64,000 bases of DNA, taken from Bellilinea sp034411135. Its GTDB lineage: Bacteria > Chloroflexota > Anaerolineae > Anaerolineales > Anaerolineaceae. The position numbers were made by a program, and so were the translations under genes. The stretch's first letter is position 1; every line of letters begins with the position of its first letter. Where the stretch lies: NCBI GenBank assembly GCA_034411135.1, contig DAOUMN010000021.1:124001-188000 (forward strand), written 5' to 3'. The notes below the pieces were generated by a model. The model made no database searches. It was not told where the DNA came from and saw nothing but the letters and a program-made list of their open reading frames with translations. Shown piece by piece: positions 16,599 to 25,091 of the stretch.

Positions 16599-18843
16599 GG
16601 TGAGCCTCCCAAAATTCGTGTAGATGGACGAAGGGCAGCGAGCGTTGATTTTCACGACCGCTACTGGCTTTTCCTGTATTCCAGGTAATGATCAAGGAAC
16701 GCCGCGCGCGGGTGATACCTACATAGAACAGGCGCAGCCGCTCAGCGCAGTAGTCCAGCCGTGCCTGGCGGGTGGCAACTCCTTCTTGTAGATACAGTTC
16801 ACTCAGGTTGCCTTTCGCCAGGGCACGCAGTTGTGCCAGCGCTTCGGCTTCCAGGTTAAGTTGACCGCGAACAAAGTATTTTTCGGCGTAGTACTGGTCG
16901 TGCGGTTGGGCTGAGGGAAAATCGTAATTGTTGACAGACATGAGGTACACCCGGTCCCATTCCAACCCTTTGGCTTTGTGTATGGTGGCAACGACCACCT
17001 CACCTTTATGCTGATCAGGATCGAAGCCCGGTTCGGCATCCGTGAAGCCAAGTATACGCCGCTCATTGCGCACGATCATTGCCAGTTCTTCCGCCATTTG
17101 AGATAGTTGCCAGTCGGGGTGGCTGCGGGCTGCGCGCTCCAACAATAACGCCAGGCTATGCGCCAGCGCCAGTTGAGCAGGGTCGCTGAACAAATCCTGT
17201 GAGATGGTCAGGATTAATTGGTCGACCGGCAGAAGAACGGCTTGCTGCCAGCGGCGTAGAACGCTGCGGAACTGATCGAGAAACTCGATCAGTTCCAATG
17301 CATGACCACTAAACTCTAACCTTTCCAGCCAGTCCTTTTCCGGGCGAGGATACAAAAATTCTTCTGGATTTTGGCAGCGGGATAGTGCTTCGGCAGCTTG
17401 ATGGATCACCCCGTTTCGATGGGGCTCATCCTCACCACGGGTGAGCAGCGCATAATCACGGAACACGTCTGCCAAGCGGGCTGAATCGGCTGGCTTGTTC
17501 AGGCTGACCAGAATACGCTGTAAAATACCGGCGGTTTGCCGGGTTGTCTGGCTGGATTGGAGCAGTTCGACCACCGGTAGCCCGGCATCCTTCAATGCAC
17601 TGACAACCTTATTCCCGCGTTCATTGCGCGGAACCAGGATGGCCACACTTTGGCTGGAATTTTCCGGCAGCCATTTTTTCAACGATCTAACAATAGTGCG
17701 CAATTCTTCGTCAGCGGAATACTTGCGCGAGTGCAGGAAAATTTCATCGGGTTGATCGGGTGGATTGGGCTGCGGGTCGCGGGCATTGGTTGGGCGGATG
17801 TAGGGCGGTGTGAGCGCACCGCGTAATTCCTCTACTGGATGCTCCTCGAGCGACCAGCGAATCAATTCATTTGCCAGCCGGATTACGCTGCGGGTAGATC
17901 TGCCCGAATCAGGCAGATCGCGGGCGGTAACCTGAGGCAGGGTGAGGAAACGGCGCAGGTATTCTGGGCTGGCTGTGGTGAAGGTCTCAAAGATTGCTTG
18001 GTTGGGGTCGCCAACGCGCACCCAGTTGCCATTTTCCCCTGCCAACAGCCGCAGAGTTTCTTCCTGAAGACGGGAACTATCCTGGGCTTCATCCTCAAGA
18101 ATAAAGGGGAAGCGGTAGCGCAACCGTTCGAGGTAACTGGGATCGGCGCGCAGGCATTGCAGCGCGAGGGTGATCAAATCATCAAAGTCCACCAGGCTGC
18201 GCAACGCCAGCCCGCGCTGGTAGGTTTCATACACATCCAAACCGAAGGTCAGCAACGACGAATTCATGCGAACCCGTTCGAAGCGATCACGCAACTGGCG
18301 CGGGTTGAGCTGTAAATCCTTGGATTGTCGGATGAATGCGGTTGCCAGTTTGATCAGTGTATCTTCCCAGCCTCGCATCACCTTAGCGTCACGTTGTAAA
18401 TCAATGCTCTCATCGCTCCACTCCAATAAAAACTCAGGATGTGTTCGTATCCAAGTTGTCACCGCAGCCTTGGTAATTTCTTCTCCATCCCGATCATCGA
18501 CAATATTGAAACGATCGGATAGCCCGGCAAGGTCGGGACGTTCGCGGACGATATCGTGTGCCAACCCATGCAGGGTGCGCACACGGTAATTCATATCTCG
18601 CATCAGCCCGAACTGTTCGACGAAATTACCTACCCGGCTGGAAAAATTATCCACCGCGGAATTTACCAGGGTGACAATCAATACTTCCTGGTCTTCGTTT
18701 ACTGCGCCAGAGGTGATCAGGTTGGCAGCCAGGAGGGACAGTGTATAGGTTTTTCCGCTACCCGGCACGGCGGAAACGCCCATCCAGCCGCCCTGGTATG
18801 CCAGCACTTCCTGCTGCTTGGGACGGGGTTTCAGGTCAACCAT
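16579..18843 (-). CDS. UvrD/AddA-type ATP-dependent DNA helicase without nuclease domain
   Basis: A 754-residue superfamily 1A helicase. Walker A is AVPGSGKT at 25-32. The DExx motif is LEDEAQD near 250. Motif III is VGDPNQAIFETF, motif V is TIHKAKGLEWD and motif VI is FYVGITRAR, so all motor motifs are intact. It lacks the C-terminal nuclease seen in AddA or RecB; the next gene supplies a separate nuclease. It overlaps the upstream helicase-like gene by 8 bases and the downstream nuclease by 20. The tight coupling suggests one complex that unwinds DNA ends. UvrD or PcrA alone would not explain the nuclease partner. Confidence 0.88.
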   Translation of the reverse strand: MVDLKPRPKQQEVLAYQGGWMGVSAVPGSGKTYTLSLLAANLITSGAVNEDQEVLIVTLVNSAVDNFSSRVGNFVEQFGLMRDMNYRVRTLHGLAHDIVRERPDLAGLSDRFNIVDDRDGEEITKAAVTTWIRTHPEFLLEWSDESIDLQRDAKVMRGWEDTLIKLATAFIRQSKDLQLNPRQLRDRFERVRMNSSLLTFGLDVYETYQRGLALRSLVDFDDLITLALQCLRADPSYLERLRYRFPFILEDEAQDSSRLQEETLRLLAGENGNWVRVGDPNQAIFETFTTASPEYLRRFLTLPQVTARDLPDSGRSTRSVIRLANELIRWSLEEHPVEELRGALTPPYIRPTNARDPQPNPPDQPDEIFLHSRKYSADEELRTIVRSLKKWLPENSSQSVAILVPRNERGNKVVSALKDAGLPVVELLQSSQTTRQTAGILQRILVSLNKPADSARLADVFRDYALLTRGEDEPHRNGVIHQAAEALSRCQNPEEFLYPRPEKDWLERLEFSGHALELIEFLDQFRSVLRRWQQAVLLPVDQLILTISQDLFSDPAQLALAHSLALLLERAARSHPDWQLSQMAEELAMIVRNERRILGFTDAEPGFDPDQHKGEVVVATIHKAKGLEWDRVYLMSVNNYDFPSAQPHDQYYAEKYFVRGQLNLEAEALAQLRALAKGNLSELYLQEGVATRQARLDYCAERLRLFYVGITRARRSLIITWNTGKASSGRENQRSLPFVHLHEFWEAHRDSPAA

Positions 18844-20959
18844 GGTGTTTCTCCAGGCTGTGCACTCGGCGTAGAATGACCTGAAAAGCCTGCAACAGCG
18901 CGCCGCGTTCTTCTGCGCCGCGTTCGTTGACCCGCGCGGTGCAAAGAAAGACGTGTTTACGGCAACGGGATGTCAGCCCGTGAATTAGGCGGGCAAGCGA
19001 TTGCTGGTTTGCGTTGTATTCTTCGACGTCGGTCCAGACAGCGCCGGGTTGCCAACGGCGACTGAGGACATAGGGATGCGTGAGCGGTTGGTACAAACGC
19101 TCCCACCAGCCGATGTTGCCTGTATCGAGCCAGAATTGAATATCTACCGGCTGGTTATTTATAATGAAAGTGTACGCGGGGGCAATCAAAACAGCGTTCT
19201 TTTCGTCCGCTGGGGAGAGGTACTGGGCGGCAATGACTCCCTGGCTGACCATACGTAGATACTCCAGCCCAATGGGAGTATCCTGGCTTTCCGACAGTGC
19301 CGGTTTGACCACCCGGCGGAATTTCTGAATGGACTCGATCAATCGTGCAGTAACTGCAGCGGCATCGAAATCCAGGTGAAAACCGAAATCAGGTTGAGAC
19401 AGAATCTCCCCAAACAGGAAAGTAAAAAACACATCCAGTTCCTGTTTTTCGTCCTGATCGATATAATTCAAAAACCACTCGCGTAACTGCGTATAAATAT
19501 TTCCGATGGTATAGGTGATGCGTTCCTGCATCTGGGATTGCTGGATGCCCTCGAAGGGAAGCAGGGAGAAGCCTTGCGTGTTAGGGCGATAGAGCATTTG
19601 AACCAACAGGTCGGCGCGTACCAGGTCCAGATCGGCGATAAAATGAATCAGCATGGAACGGATTTCTTCTCGGCTGGGCATCATCTTCCAATGAGGATGA
19701 GCCAACCGCGCGGCGGTCAGTAAACTGCGCGCTGCCGGTTCGTCGTGCAGGCTGCGTGAGGGGCGGTGAGAGCGCACGGGCACCTGGTGGTCGTTTAGCC
19801 GGTTCATCAGTGCATGGCGAAGCGAATCGGAGACGAATGGTGCCAGGATGGCAATTTCGCCCGGCAGGACTCCTTGGGTGTGGACCAACTGATCAACCTG
19901 CTCACAAACCTGCTCGATCATTTGCGGATAAAAGCGGGCGGCAAGGTGGCTATATGCCTGTTGCATGGCGGGGGTGATGTGTTCTTCGCGCAATTGGCGG
20001 TGAATGGCGTAGAGAAAAACCCGCCCCAATTCTGTCACTGACGGGGAGGTTACCAGAGAATCCTTCCATTCAAAATAGGTTTCACAATCCTGGCGCAGGG
20101 TTAAGGCGGTTTGCGGATCTGCGCCAAGGAACAAACGGTGACCACCGCCCTGATCATAGATCAGCAGAGCTGAATCAAATACCGGAAGCCATTCATGCAC
20201 CAGATCATGAGCGATCGGTACGTCTTCCTCGATGTTGTCGTAGATCAGGTGGCGATAACTGGTTTGTAAATAGTTGCGTACGAGGAACGAATTCCACAGA
20301 TGGTTGGCGAAAACCTCGATCTGTAGCGAGTAATCCAGCAGATTGTTTTGCAGACAATAGGCGCGGAAGGCATTGACGCATTCCTGAGCTTGATCGAAGA
20401 GAATTAATTGGGAAGGCTGCCCACCCCAGGCGCGCTTAAGCCGTTCACCTAGGTCTGTAATGGAAAAGCCCACCACCGCAGCTTTGTTGAGGTTGTCGAG
20501 CAGCTGCGAATACAAGCGGTTGCGATCGATTACCAGTTGTTCAAAGTAGCCTCGCTCGATGAAGGGCTCGACCACCCTGGACATGTAATATTGGGCAGTT
20601 TCAAGGGTGAGAAAGGAAGGCGGCTGCTGCGTGTTGACGAATCCTGCTTCGTCACCGATGGCGGGCCAAAAGAGTTGGATGGTGCGCTGCGCTAACCCGC
20701 CCAGTGTCACTACAGTGGGTAAACCACCGGCTGGAAGGTCAGGCTGGCTGATGAATTGATAATAGGGTTTCGCCAGGGTGCGCTGCGGGAGCAGAATGAG
20801 GATATGTTCGCCGGGAACACCTTGTTCGAGTAAGAATTGCAGTCGTGCTACCCCGGCGGTGGTTTTGCCACTGCCGGGCTCACCTTCCAGAAAAATCCGC
20901 TGGTAAACGGGTTGCCGTGCAACCTCGATTTGAGCGGGGGTGAGGGCGGTCAGGCTCAT
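18836..20959 (-). CDS. AddB-like helicase homologue with degenerate motor motifs
   Basis: A 707-residue superfamily 1 relative. The N-terminus has a Q-motif-like LTPAQIEVA and Walker A EGEPGSGKTT. Motif III is recognisable (FLGADPQTALTLR). The expected DExx box reads IYDNIEED, so the usual Glu is lost. No clear motif V is seen, and motif VI is reduced to CTARVNERG near the C-terminus. The pattern recalls AddB of AddAB, which keeps an ATP site but does not act as the main motor. No nuclease domain or Fe-S cysteines are present here; these are in the gene two places downstream. It begins 12 bases after the exonuclease gene. Confidence 0.7.
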   Translation of the reverse strand: MSLTALTPAQIEVARQPVYQRIFLEGEPGSGKTTAGVARLQFLLEQGVPGEHILILLPQRTLAKPYYQFISQPDLPAGGLPTVVTLGGLAQRTIQLFWPAIGDEAGFVNTQQPPSFLTLETAQYYMSRVVEPFIERGYFEQLVIDRNRLYSQLLDNLNKAAVVGFSITDLGERLKRAWGGQPSQLILFDQAQECVNAFRAYCLQNNLLDYSLQIEVFANHLWNSFLVRNYLQTSYRHLIYDNIEEDVPIAHDLVHEWLPVFDSALLIYDQGGGHRLFLGADPQTALTLRQDCETYFEWKDSLVTSPSVTELGRVFLYAIHRQLREEHITPAMQQAYSHLAARFYPQMIEQVCEQVDQLVHTQGVLPGEIAILAPFVSDSLRHALMNRLNDHQVPVRSHRPSRSLHDEPAARSLLTAARLAHPHWKMMPSREEIRSMLIHFIADLDLVRADLLVQMLYRPNTQGFSLLPFEGIQQSQMQERITYTIGNIYTQLREWFLNYIDQDEKQELDVFFTFLFGEILSQPDFGFHLDFDAAAVTARLIESIQKFRRVVKPALSESQDTPIGLEYLRMVSQGVIAAQYLSPADEKNAVLIAPAYTFIINNQPVDIQFWLDTGNIGWWERLYQPLTHPYVLSRRWQPGAVWTDVEEYNANQQSLARLIHGLTSRCRKHVFLCTARVNERGAEERGALLQAFQVILRRVHSLEKHHG

Positions 20960-20971
20960 TATGCGAGCACC

Positions 20972-21553
20972 TTAATTATAGGGTAATCCCGCAATGGCAT
21001 GCAACAGGGCGCGGGTGAGCCGTGCGTCATCGGCGGCGCGATGAGCATTAGGCAGTGGGATGTTCATGCTTCGCCCCGCATCTTCCAGTTTGACAAAGCG
21101 GTAGGCGCGGCGGATGGGATCCCAATCGCCACGCAGAGCAGCGAACAATTGCATCACATCGAACGAAGTCAGCGAATCTTTCCAGGGAAGGCGGTACACT
21201 TCGATCGATTGGCGTATCATACGCAGGTCGAATTCGGCGTTGTAAAACCCGATTTTTCTGTTTATCACCAAAGGGCGCAGGGATGCCCACACAACCGGGA
21301 AGGTAGGAGCTGCCTCAACCATAGTATTATCGATGCCGTGCACGCGAATCAACCCAGGGGGAATGGGTCGGGCAGGTTTGACCAAGGATTGAAACAGGAT
21401 CGAGCCGTCACTTTCGATGACCGCGATCTCGACGATTTCGGCGGTTTTATCGAGCCCCGTGGTCTCGGTATCAATATAAACTGGATTATCGGCAATCCAT
21501 TGGCGGGCCTGGTTTATGATGGCTTGTTTGCGGGCTTCTGGGCTGGGCTGCAT
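20972..21553 (-). CDS. DEDDh 3'-5' exonuclease, DnaQ/epsilon-like
   Basis: A 193-residue exonuclease of the DnaQ family. All DEDDh residues are visible: Asp28 and Glu30 in IDTETTG, Asp109 in NAEFDLRM, and His171 and Asp176 in HRAADDAR. Such enzymes trim 3' ends of DNA or RNA; small free-standing members serve in proofreading or repair. The gene lies one base after the lipoprotein gene and 12 bases before the AddB-like gene, within the DNA-processing operon, which supports a repair role. No polymerase domain is attached. Confidence 0.88.
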   Translation of the reverse strand: MQPSPEARKQAIINQARQWIADNPVYIDTETTGLDKTAEIVEIAVIESDGSILFQSLVKPARPIPPGLIRVHGIDNTMVEAAPTFPVVWASLRPLVINRKIGFYNAEFDLRMIRQSIEVYRLPWKDSLTSFDVMQLFAALRGDWDPIRRAYRFVKLEDAGRSMNIPLPNAHRAADDARLTRALLHAIAGLPYN

Positions 21554-21554
21554 G

Positions 21555-22394
21555 TTAATTCAGTTTCCAATAGGCGAATTCGTCGGCATAGACTGTGAAA
21601 TTGGGCGTACTACGTGAGGCAATGATAATCCCATAGGAACCCGCACTGGTGAAAGTGCTGTCTTGAATTTCACGGATTTTCACACCGTTCACGTACAATA
21701 GATATTGGTCGCCAACAGCCATGACACCCAGCCGGTTGGTTTGATTGGAACCGGTGCGAATGGCGTCTGAAACATTGCTACCCTCTGCCAGGTTGACATA
21801 TTGGTTGCCATCCCAGTAGCCAAACACCCAATTGCCATCGCAGGTGATCTGGAACCAGTAGCCTTTGACAAAGTCCGGCGAGCGGAATACCAGACCGTAG
21901 GTGTCCAGTCCGCTGCACTCGCCGGTTCGGGTTAGCGCTTCTATGTAAGCATCCTGCAGCCTGGTTCCACCCGTACGCCAGCCGCGATAACCGGTGGCAT
22001 ATCGGCTGGTGAGCACCAGTGCTCCGTTTTCCACTCGAATGAAGGTGTAATCATCGTCATAGGGCTTGGTTTCGAGACCAAACGATTTACCGCTGTCGAG
22101 CGTATCAACAAAGGTTGGGTTGCCCAGTGTCTGTCGAGGGTCGCCAGTCGGGGTGGTTGCTGTTATGGTCGGATCGGGCGTATCGGTCGCAGCCGGAAAC
22201 GTGGCAGACGGTTCAATTGTGCTGGCGGGTTGGGTTGGGGTATCTTCTACCACCGGCGTAGGCTGGCTGGTCAATATTGCTGCAACCTGGCTGGCGACCA
22301 CGTCGGGTGTAGGCTCGGTCGATGTGCCGCTGGGGAGGTTACAGCTCATCAGGAGCAGGCTGATAATTAGAGTGAAAAAGAGTGTCCGTAACAT
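21555..22394 (-). CDS. Lipoprotein with Thr/Pro linker and LamG/DUF1080-like beta domain
   Basis: A 279-residue predicted lipoprotein. A hydrophobic signal ends in the lipobox LLMSC with Cys18. A Thr/Pro/Ala-rich linker spans about 22-90. The C-terminal 185 residues form a beta-rich domain (GLVFRSPDF, YWFQITCDG, NGVKIREIQD) resembling concanavalin-like sugar-binding domains of the LamG or DUF1080 kind. It would sit on the outer face of the membrane. Start 22394 is taken because the signal peptide begins there. It is the first gene of an operon that otherwise encodes DNA enzymes, which is an odd pairing. Confidence 0.72.
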   Translation of the reverse strand: MLRTLFFTLIISLLLMSCNLPSGTSTEPTPDVVASQVAAILTSQPTPVVEDTPTQPASTIEPSATFPAATDTPDPTITATTPTGDPRQTLGNPTFVDTLDSGKSFGLETKPYDDDYTFIRVENGALVLTSRYATGYRGWRTGGTRLQDAYIEALTRTGECSGLDTYGLVFRSPDFVKGYWFQITCDGNWVFGYWDGNQYVNLAEGSNVSDAIRTGSNQTNRLGVMAVGDQYLLYVNGVKIREIQDSTFTSAGSYGIIIASRSTPNFTVYADEFAYWKLN

Positions 22395-22519
22395 GGTGAA
22401 ATCCTGGATTGGATCGAGATTTCTGAATGTGAATTTCCGCTGGGTTGGTCTGTGATTTGACTGTTCTTTGATTATAATCTTAAAGATCGTCAGCCACAAA
22501 TAATTCGAACGAATTTTCC

Positions 22520-23098
22520 ATGTCTGTGATTGCTTTCTACAAACCCTATGGCGTATTGACTGCCTTTCGCGATGCAGAGGGCCGTTCTACTTTGAGGGAT
22601 TTCATACCGCTGAGGGATGTTTATCCGGCTGGCAGGCTGGATTATGACAGCGAGGGATTGCTGCTGCTTACCGACGATGGCAACCTGATTCATGCCCTGA
22701 CCAGCCCCAATCACAAGGTGGCAAAAACCTATCTGGTGCAGGTGGAAGGCATCATGACGCCACAAGCATTGGCAGCCTTGCAGCGGGGGGTGGTGGTTCG
22801 AGGAGAAAAAACGCGGCGCTGCCAGGCGATTATTATTCCCCCGCCCAACTTGCCGCCGCGCTCCAAACCGGTCAGCACACACCATCCAACCACCTGGCTG
22901 CGACTGGTATTGAGGGAAGGACGCAAACGACAGATCCGCCACATGACGGCTGCGGTTGGTTATCCGACCCTGCGACTGGTTCGGGTGGCGGTAGGCAACG
23001 TTACACTGGATGGGTTACAACCCGGCAAGTGGCGTGAGTTGAACCCAGAAGAGATCCGCCAGTTGAAGGAAAGCAAGCGCCCGATGCGGCGTGTATAA
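22520..23098 (+). CDS. rRNA pseudouridine synthase, RluE/RluB type
   Basis: A 192-residue RsuA/RluB/RluE-family pseudouridine synthase. The catalytic Asp41 lies in GRLDYDSEGLLLLT and the conserved RKRQIRHM block near the C-terminus completes the active site. The N-terminus begins directly with the catalytic domain (AFYKPYG) and lacks an S4 RNA-binding domain, as in RluE, which modifies 23S rRNA. A TATAAT lies at 22473-22478, giving a leader of about 40 bases. The specific target uridine is inferred only from type. Confidence 0.87.
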   Translation: MSVIAFYKPYGVLTAFRDAEGRSTLRDFIPLRDVYPAGRLDYDSEGLLLLTDDGNLIHALTSPNHKVAKTYLVQVEGIMTPQALAALQRGVVVRGEKTRRCQAIIIPPPNLPPRSKPVSTHHPTTWLRLVLREGRKRQIRHMTAAVGYPTLRLVRVAVGNVTLDGLQPGKWRELNPEEIRQLKESKRPMRRV

Positions 23099-23149
23099 TT
23101 AACCTCAGTCGCCTTAATGCCGTAATATGGATTGAATTCCCGCTGATTA

Positions 23150-24643
23150 ATGAAAACACACATCATCCGCCTGGAAAGTTATGATGATTTCATTTCCATC
23201 CGCGATAAAATGTCGTGGAGCAAAGCGCCGCGGATTTTGCTTGTTTTCCCCAGACGTCGCCCACCCCCGTTGGAACGACTGGATTTGAACTTGCTGCAGC
23301 GGCATGCACGTGGGTTAGGTGGGGTGGTTGGGTTGGTTACGCAGGACCGGGAGTTGCTAACCTTTGCTCACGAACTTGGACTGGCGACTTTTCCGACTAT
23401 ACCAGCAGCCCAGCGTATGCCCTGGCGCAGCCCGTCGCGGCGCCGGCTGAGGATTGTACGGAAAAACCGTAAGCCTGAGCTGGAACTGCTCCGTCGCCAG
23501 GTAAACGAGTTAAAGCCGCGACCGCTGACCACAGCCGGAAGAATTTTCTTCTTTCTTTTTGGCTTGAGCGGATTCTTTGCGTTATCCTTTTTCTTCCTGC
23601 CATTTGCCGTAATTCGGGTAGAACCGGCGCTGGAAAAACAGGTGGTGGAAATGCGGGTATGGGCGAGTCCAGACATTCCCGCTGCGCTTCCTTCGGGAGC
23701 GATGCCCGTTGAAGTGATTCAGGTAACGGTCAGCGGCAGCCTTGAAGCCGAAACCACCGATACCATCCGGATTGGTGAGCGCCACGCAACCGGCAGTGTT
23801 CTGCTGACCAACCTGACCACAAACGAAGTGAACCTGCCTCAAGGGACGACATTCCGCACATTGGATGATCCCCCGGTTCGTTTCGAATCCACTCGTACGG
23901 TGTTGCTCCCAGCCGGTGCTGGTCAGACGGCTGAGGTACCGGTGCGGGCGCTGGAGGCAGGCAGTGGTGCAAACGTGGCGCCGGGATCGATTCAGGCGAT
24001 CGAAGGCAGCCTGGGCTTGTCGGCTACAGTCATTAACTTGCAGCGAACGAGTGGAGGTAGCGATCGCATCAGCCGGGCAGCGGGAGAACAGGATTATTCT
24101 CGCCTCTACGATACGCTGATTACATCACTGACCGAAGATGGACTGCAACAAATCCAAAGCCAGCTTACGGTCAATCAGGCACTGATTGCTGAGACGTTGA
24201 GCATTGTGGATATCCTCGAATCGCAAAGCCTGCCGGAAGTTGGGGTACCGGCTGATCGAATCCGGCTTATACTCAAAGTTGAATATCAGGCATGGGCATA
24301 TAACCGTAAAGATCTGGAGCGTGTAGCCAACGACGCCTTAAATGCCTCACTTCCAGAGGGCACACGTCCCCTCGAAGACACCTTATATATCGAATTGCTC
24401 GACGCCCCGCAATGGAAACCGGGCGAACCGGTATACCTGCGGGTAAAGGTGTCACGAAGTGTGCAACAAAAAGTTGAGGCAAGCCAGATTACGGCATGGG
24501 TGCGCGGACTGCCAGTTGGAACGGCACAAGAGGTGTTGGCTGACCAAATGGGACTGGCTGAACCTGCCAAAATTGACTTGCGACCTACCTGGTGGCAGCG
24601 TTTGCCTTATCTGACTTTTCGCATTGTGGTGGAACAGCCATGA
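23150..24643 (+). CDS. Membrane protein with baseplate J-like region, function unknown
   Basis: A 497-residue protein. Residues 1-125 are cytoplasmic and basic (an Arg-rich stretch near 95-105). One membrane span lies at about 131-155. The outer part has a beta-rich region (ATGSVLLTN, LPQGTTF, VPVRALEAGSGANVAPGSI) typical of the baseplate J/gp47 family. The phage family forms tail baseplates, but no other phage or contractile-tail gene is near. The gene overlaps ruvX by 4 bases (ATGA) and is followed by mltG, so a cell-envelope role is more likely. I do not know its function. Confidence 0.65.
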   Translation: MKTHIIRLESYDDFISIRDKMSWSKAPRILLVFPRRRPPPLERLDLNLLQRHARGLGGVVGLVTQDRELLTFAHELGLATFPTIPAAQRMPWRSPSRRRLRIVRKNRKPELELLRRQVNELKPRPLTTAGRIFFFLFGLSGFFALSFFFLPFAVIRVEPALEKQVVEMRVWASPDIPAALPSGAMPVEVIQVTVSGSLEAETTDTIRIGERHATGSVLLTNLTTNEVNLPQGTTFRTLDDPPVRFESTRTVLLPAGAGQTAEVPVRALEAGSGANVAPGSIQAIEGSLGLSATVINLQRTSGGSDRISRAAGEQDYSRLYDTLITSLTEDGLQQIQSQLTVNQALIAETLSIVDILESQSLPEVGVPADRIRLILKVEYQAWAYNRKDLERVANDALNASLPEGTRPLEDTLYIELLDAPQWKPGEPVYLRVKVSRSVQQKVEASQITAWVRGLPVGTAQEVLADQMGLAEPAKIDLRPTWWQRLPYLTFRIVVEQP

Positions 24644-25086
24644 TGATGGAGTGGGTCCGCGTGCTTGGGGTTGATCCGGGTGAACGGCGGATTGGACTGG
24701 CAATTTCCGACCCGAGCGGGACGATTGCCAATCCGTTGTCTGTGGTTCAACATGTTTCCAGGATGGTTGACGCGGCGGCAATTGCCCAGATTGCCGCCGA
24801 GTACAATGTTGTGGAGATTGTCATCGGGCAGGCAATGGATGATACTGGTCAACCGGGACTAAGTGGCAGAAAGGCAGCCCGTCTTGCCGAGGCAATTCGT
24901 TCCCAGACCACTATTCCGGTTTTACTGTGGGACGAAAGCGACAGCACCCAAACCGCCCGTGCGGCGGCGGCAGCAATGGGAAGCAAGCGAAGGCGGCTTC
25001 GTTCGCATCTAGATGAACTGGCTGCCACTGTGATTCTACAATCCTACCTGGATAACCGTTCCAAATCAACCCGGTTGGAGGAATAA
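24640..25086 (+). CDS. ruvX: RuvX/YqgF family putative Holliday junction resolvase
   Basis: A 148-residue RNase H-fold protein of the YqgF/RuvX family. The motifs are VLGVDPGERRIGLAI at the N-terminus with catalytic Asp12, VIGQAMDDTGQ in the middle and DESDSTQTA with HLDELAATVIL near the C-terminus. The family is essential in many bacteria and is linked to 16S rRNA 5'-end maturation and to junction resolution. The start overlaps the previous stop (ATGA); two further ATG codons follow directly. It is followed by mltG after 5 bases, a common gene order. Confidence 0.88.
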   Translation: MMMEWVRVLGVDPGERRIGLAISDPSGTIANPLSVVQHVSRMVDAAAIAQIAAEYNVVEIVIGQAMDDTGQPGLSGRKAARLAEAIRSQTTIPVLLWDESDSTQTARAAAAAMGSKRRRLRSHLDELAATVILQSYLDNRSKSTRLEE

Positions 25087-25091
25087 TCTGC

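Noticed and set aside
23150..24643. Baseplate J-like region as a sign of a prophage or contractile injection system
   Set aside because: No tail, sheath, capsid, integrase or lysis gene lies near; the neighbours are housekeeping genes with overlapping stops and starts.
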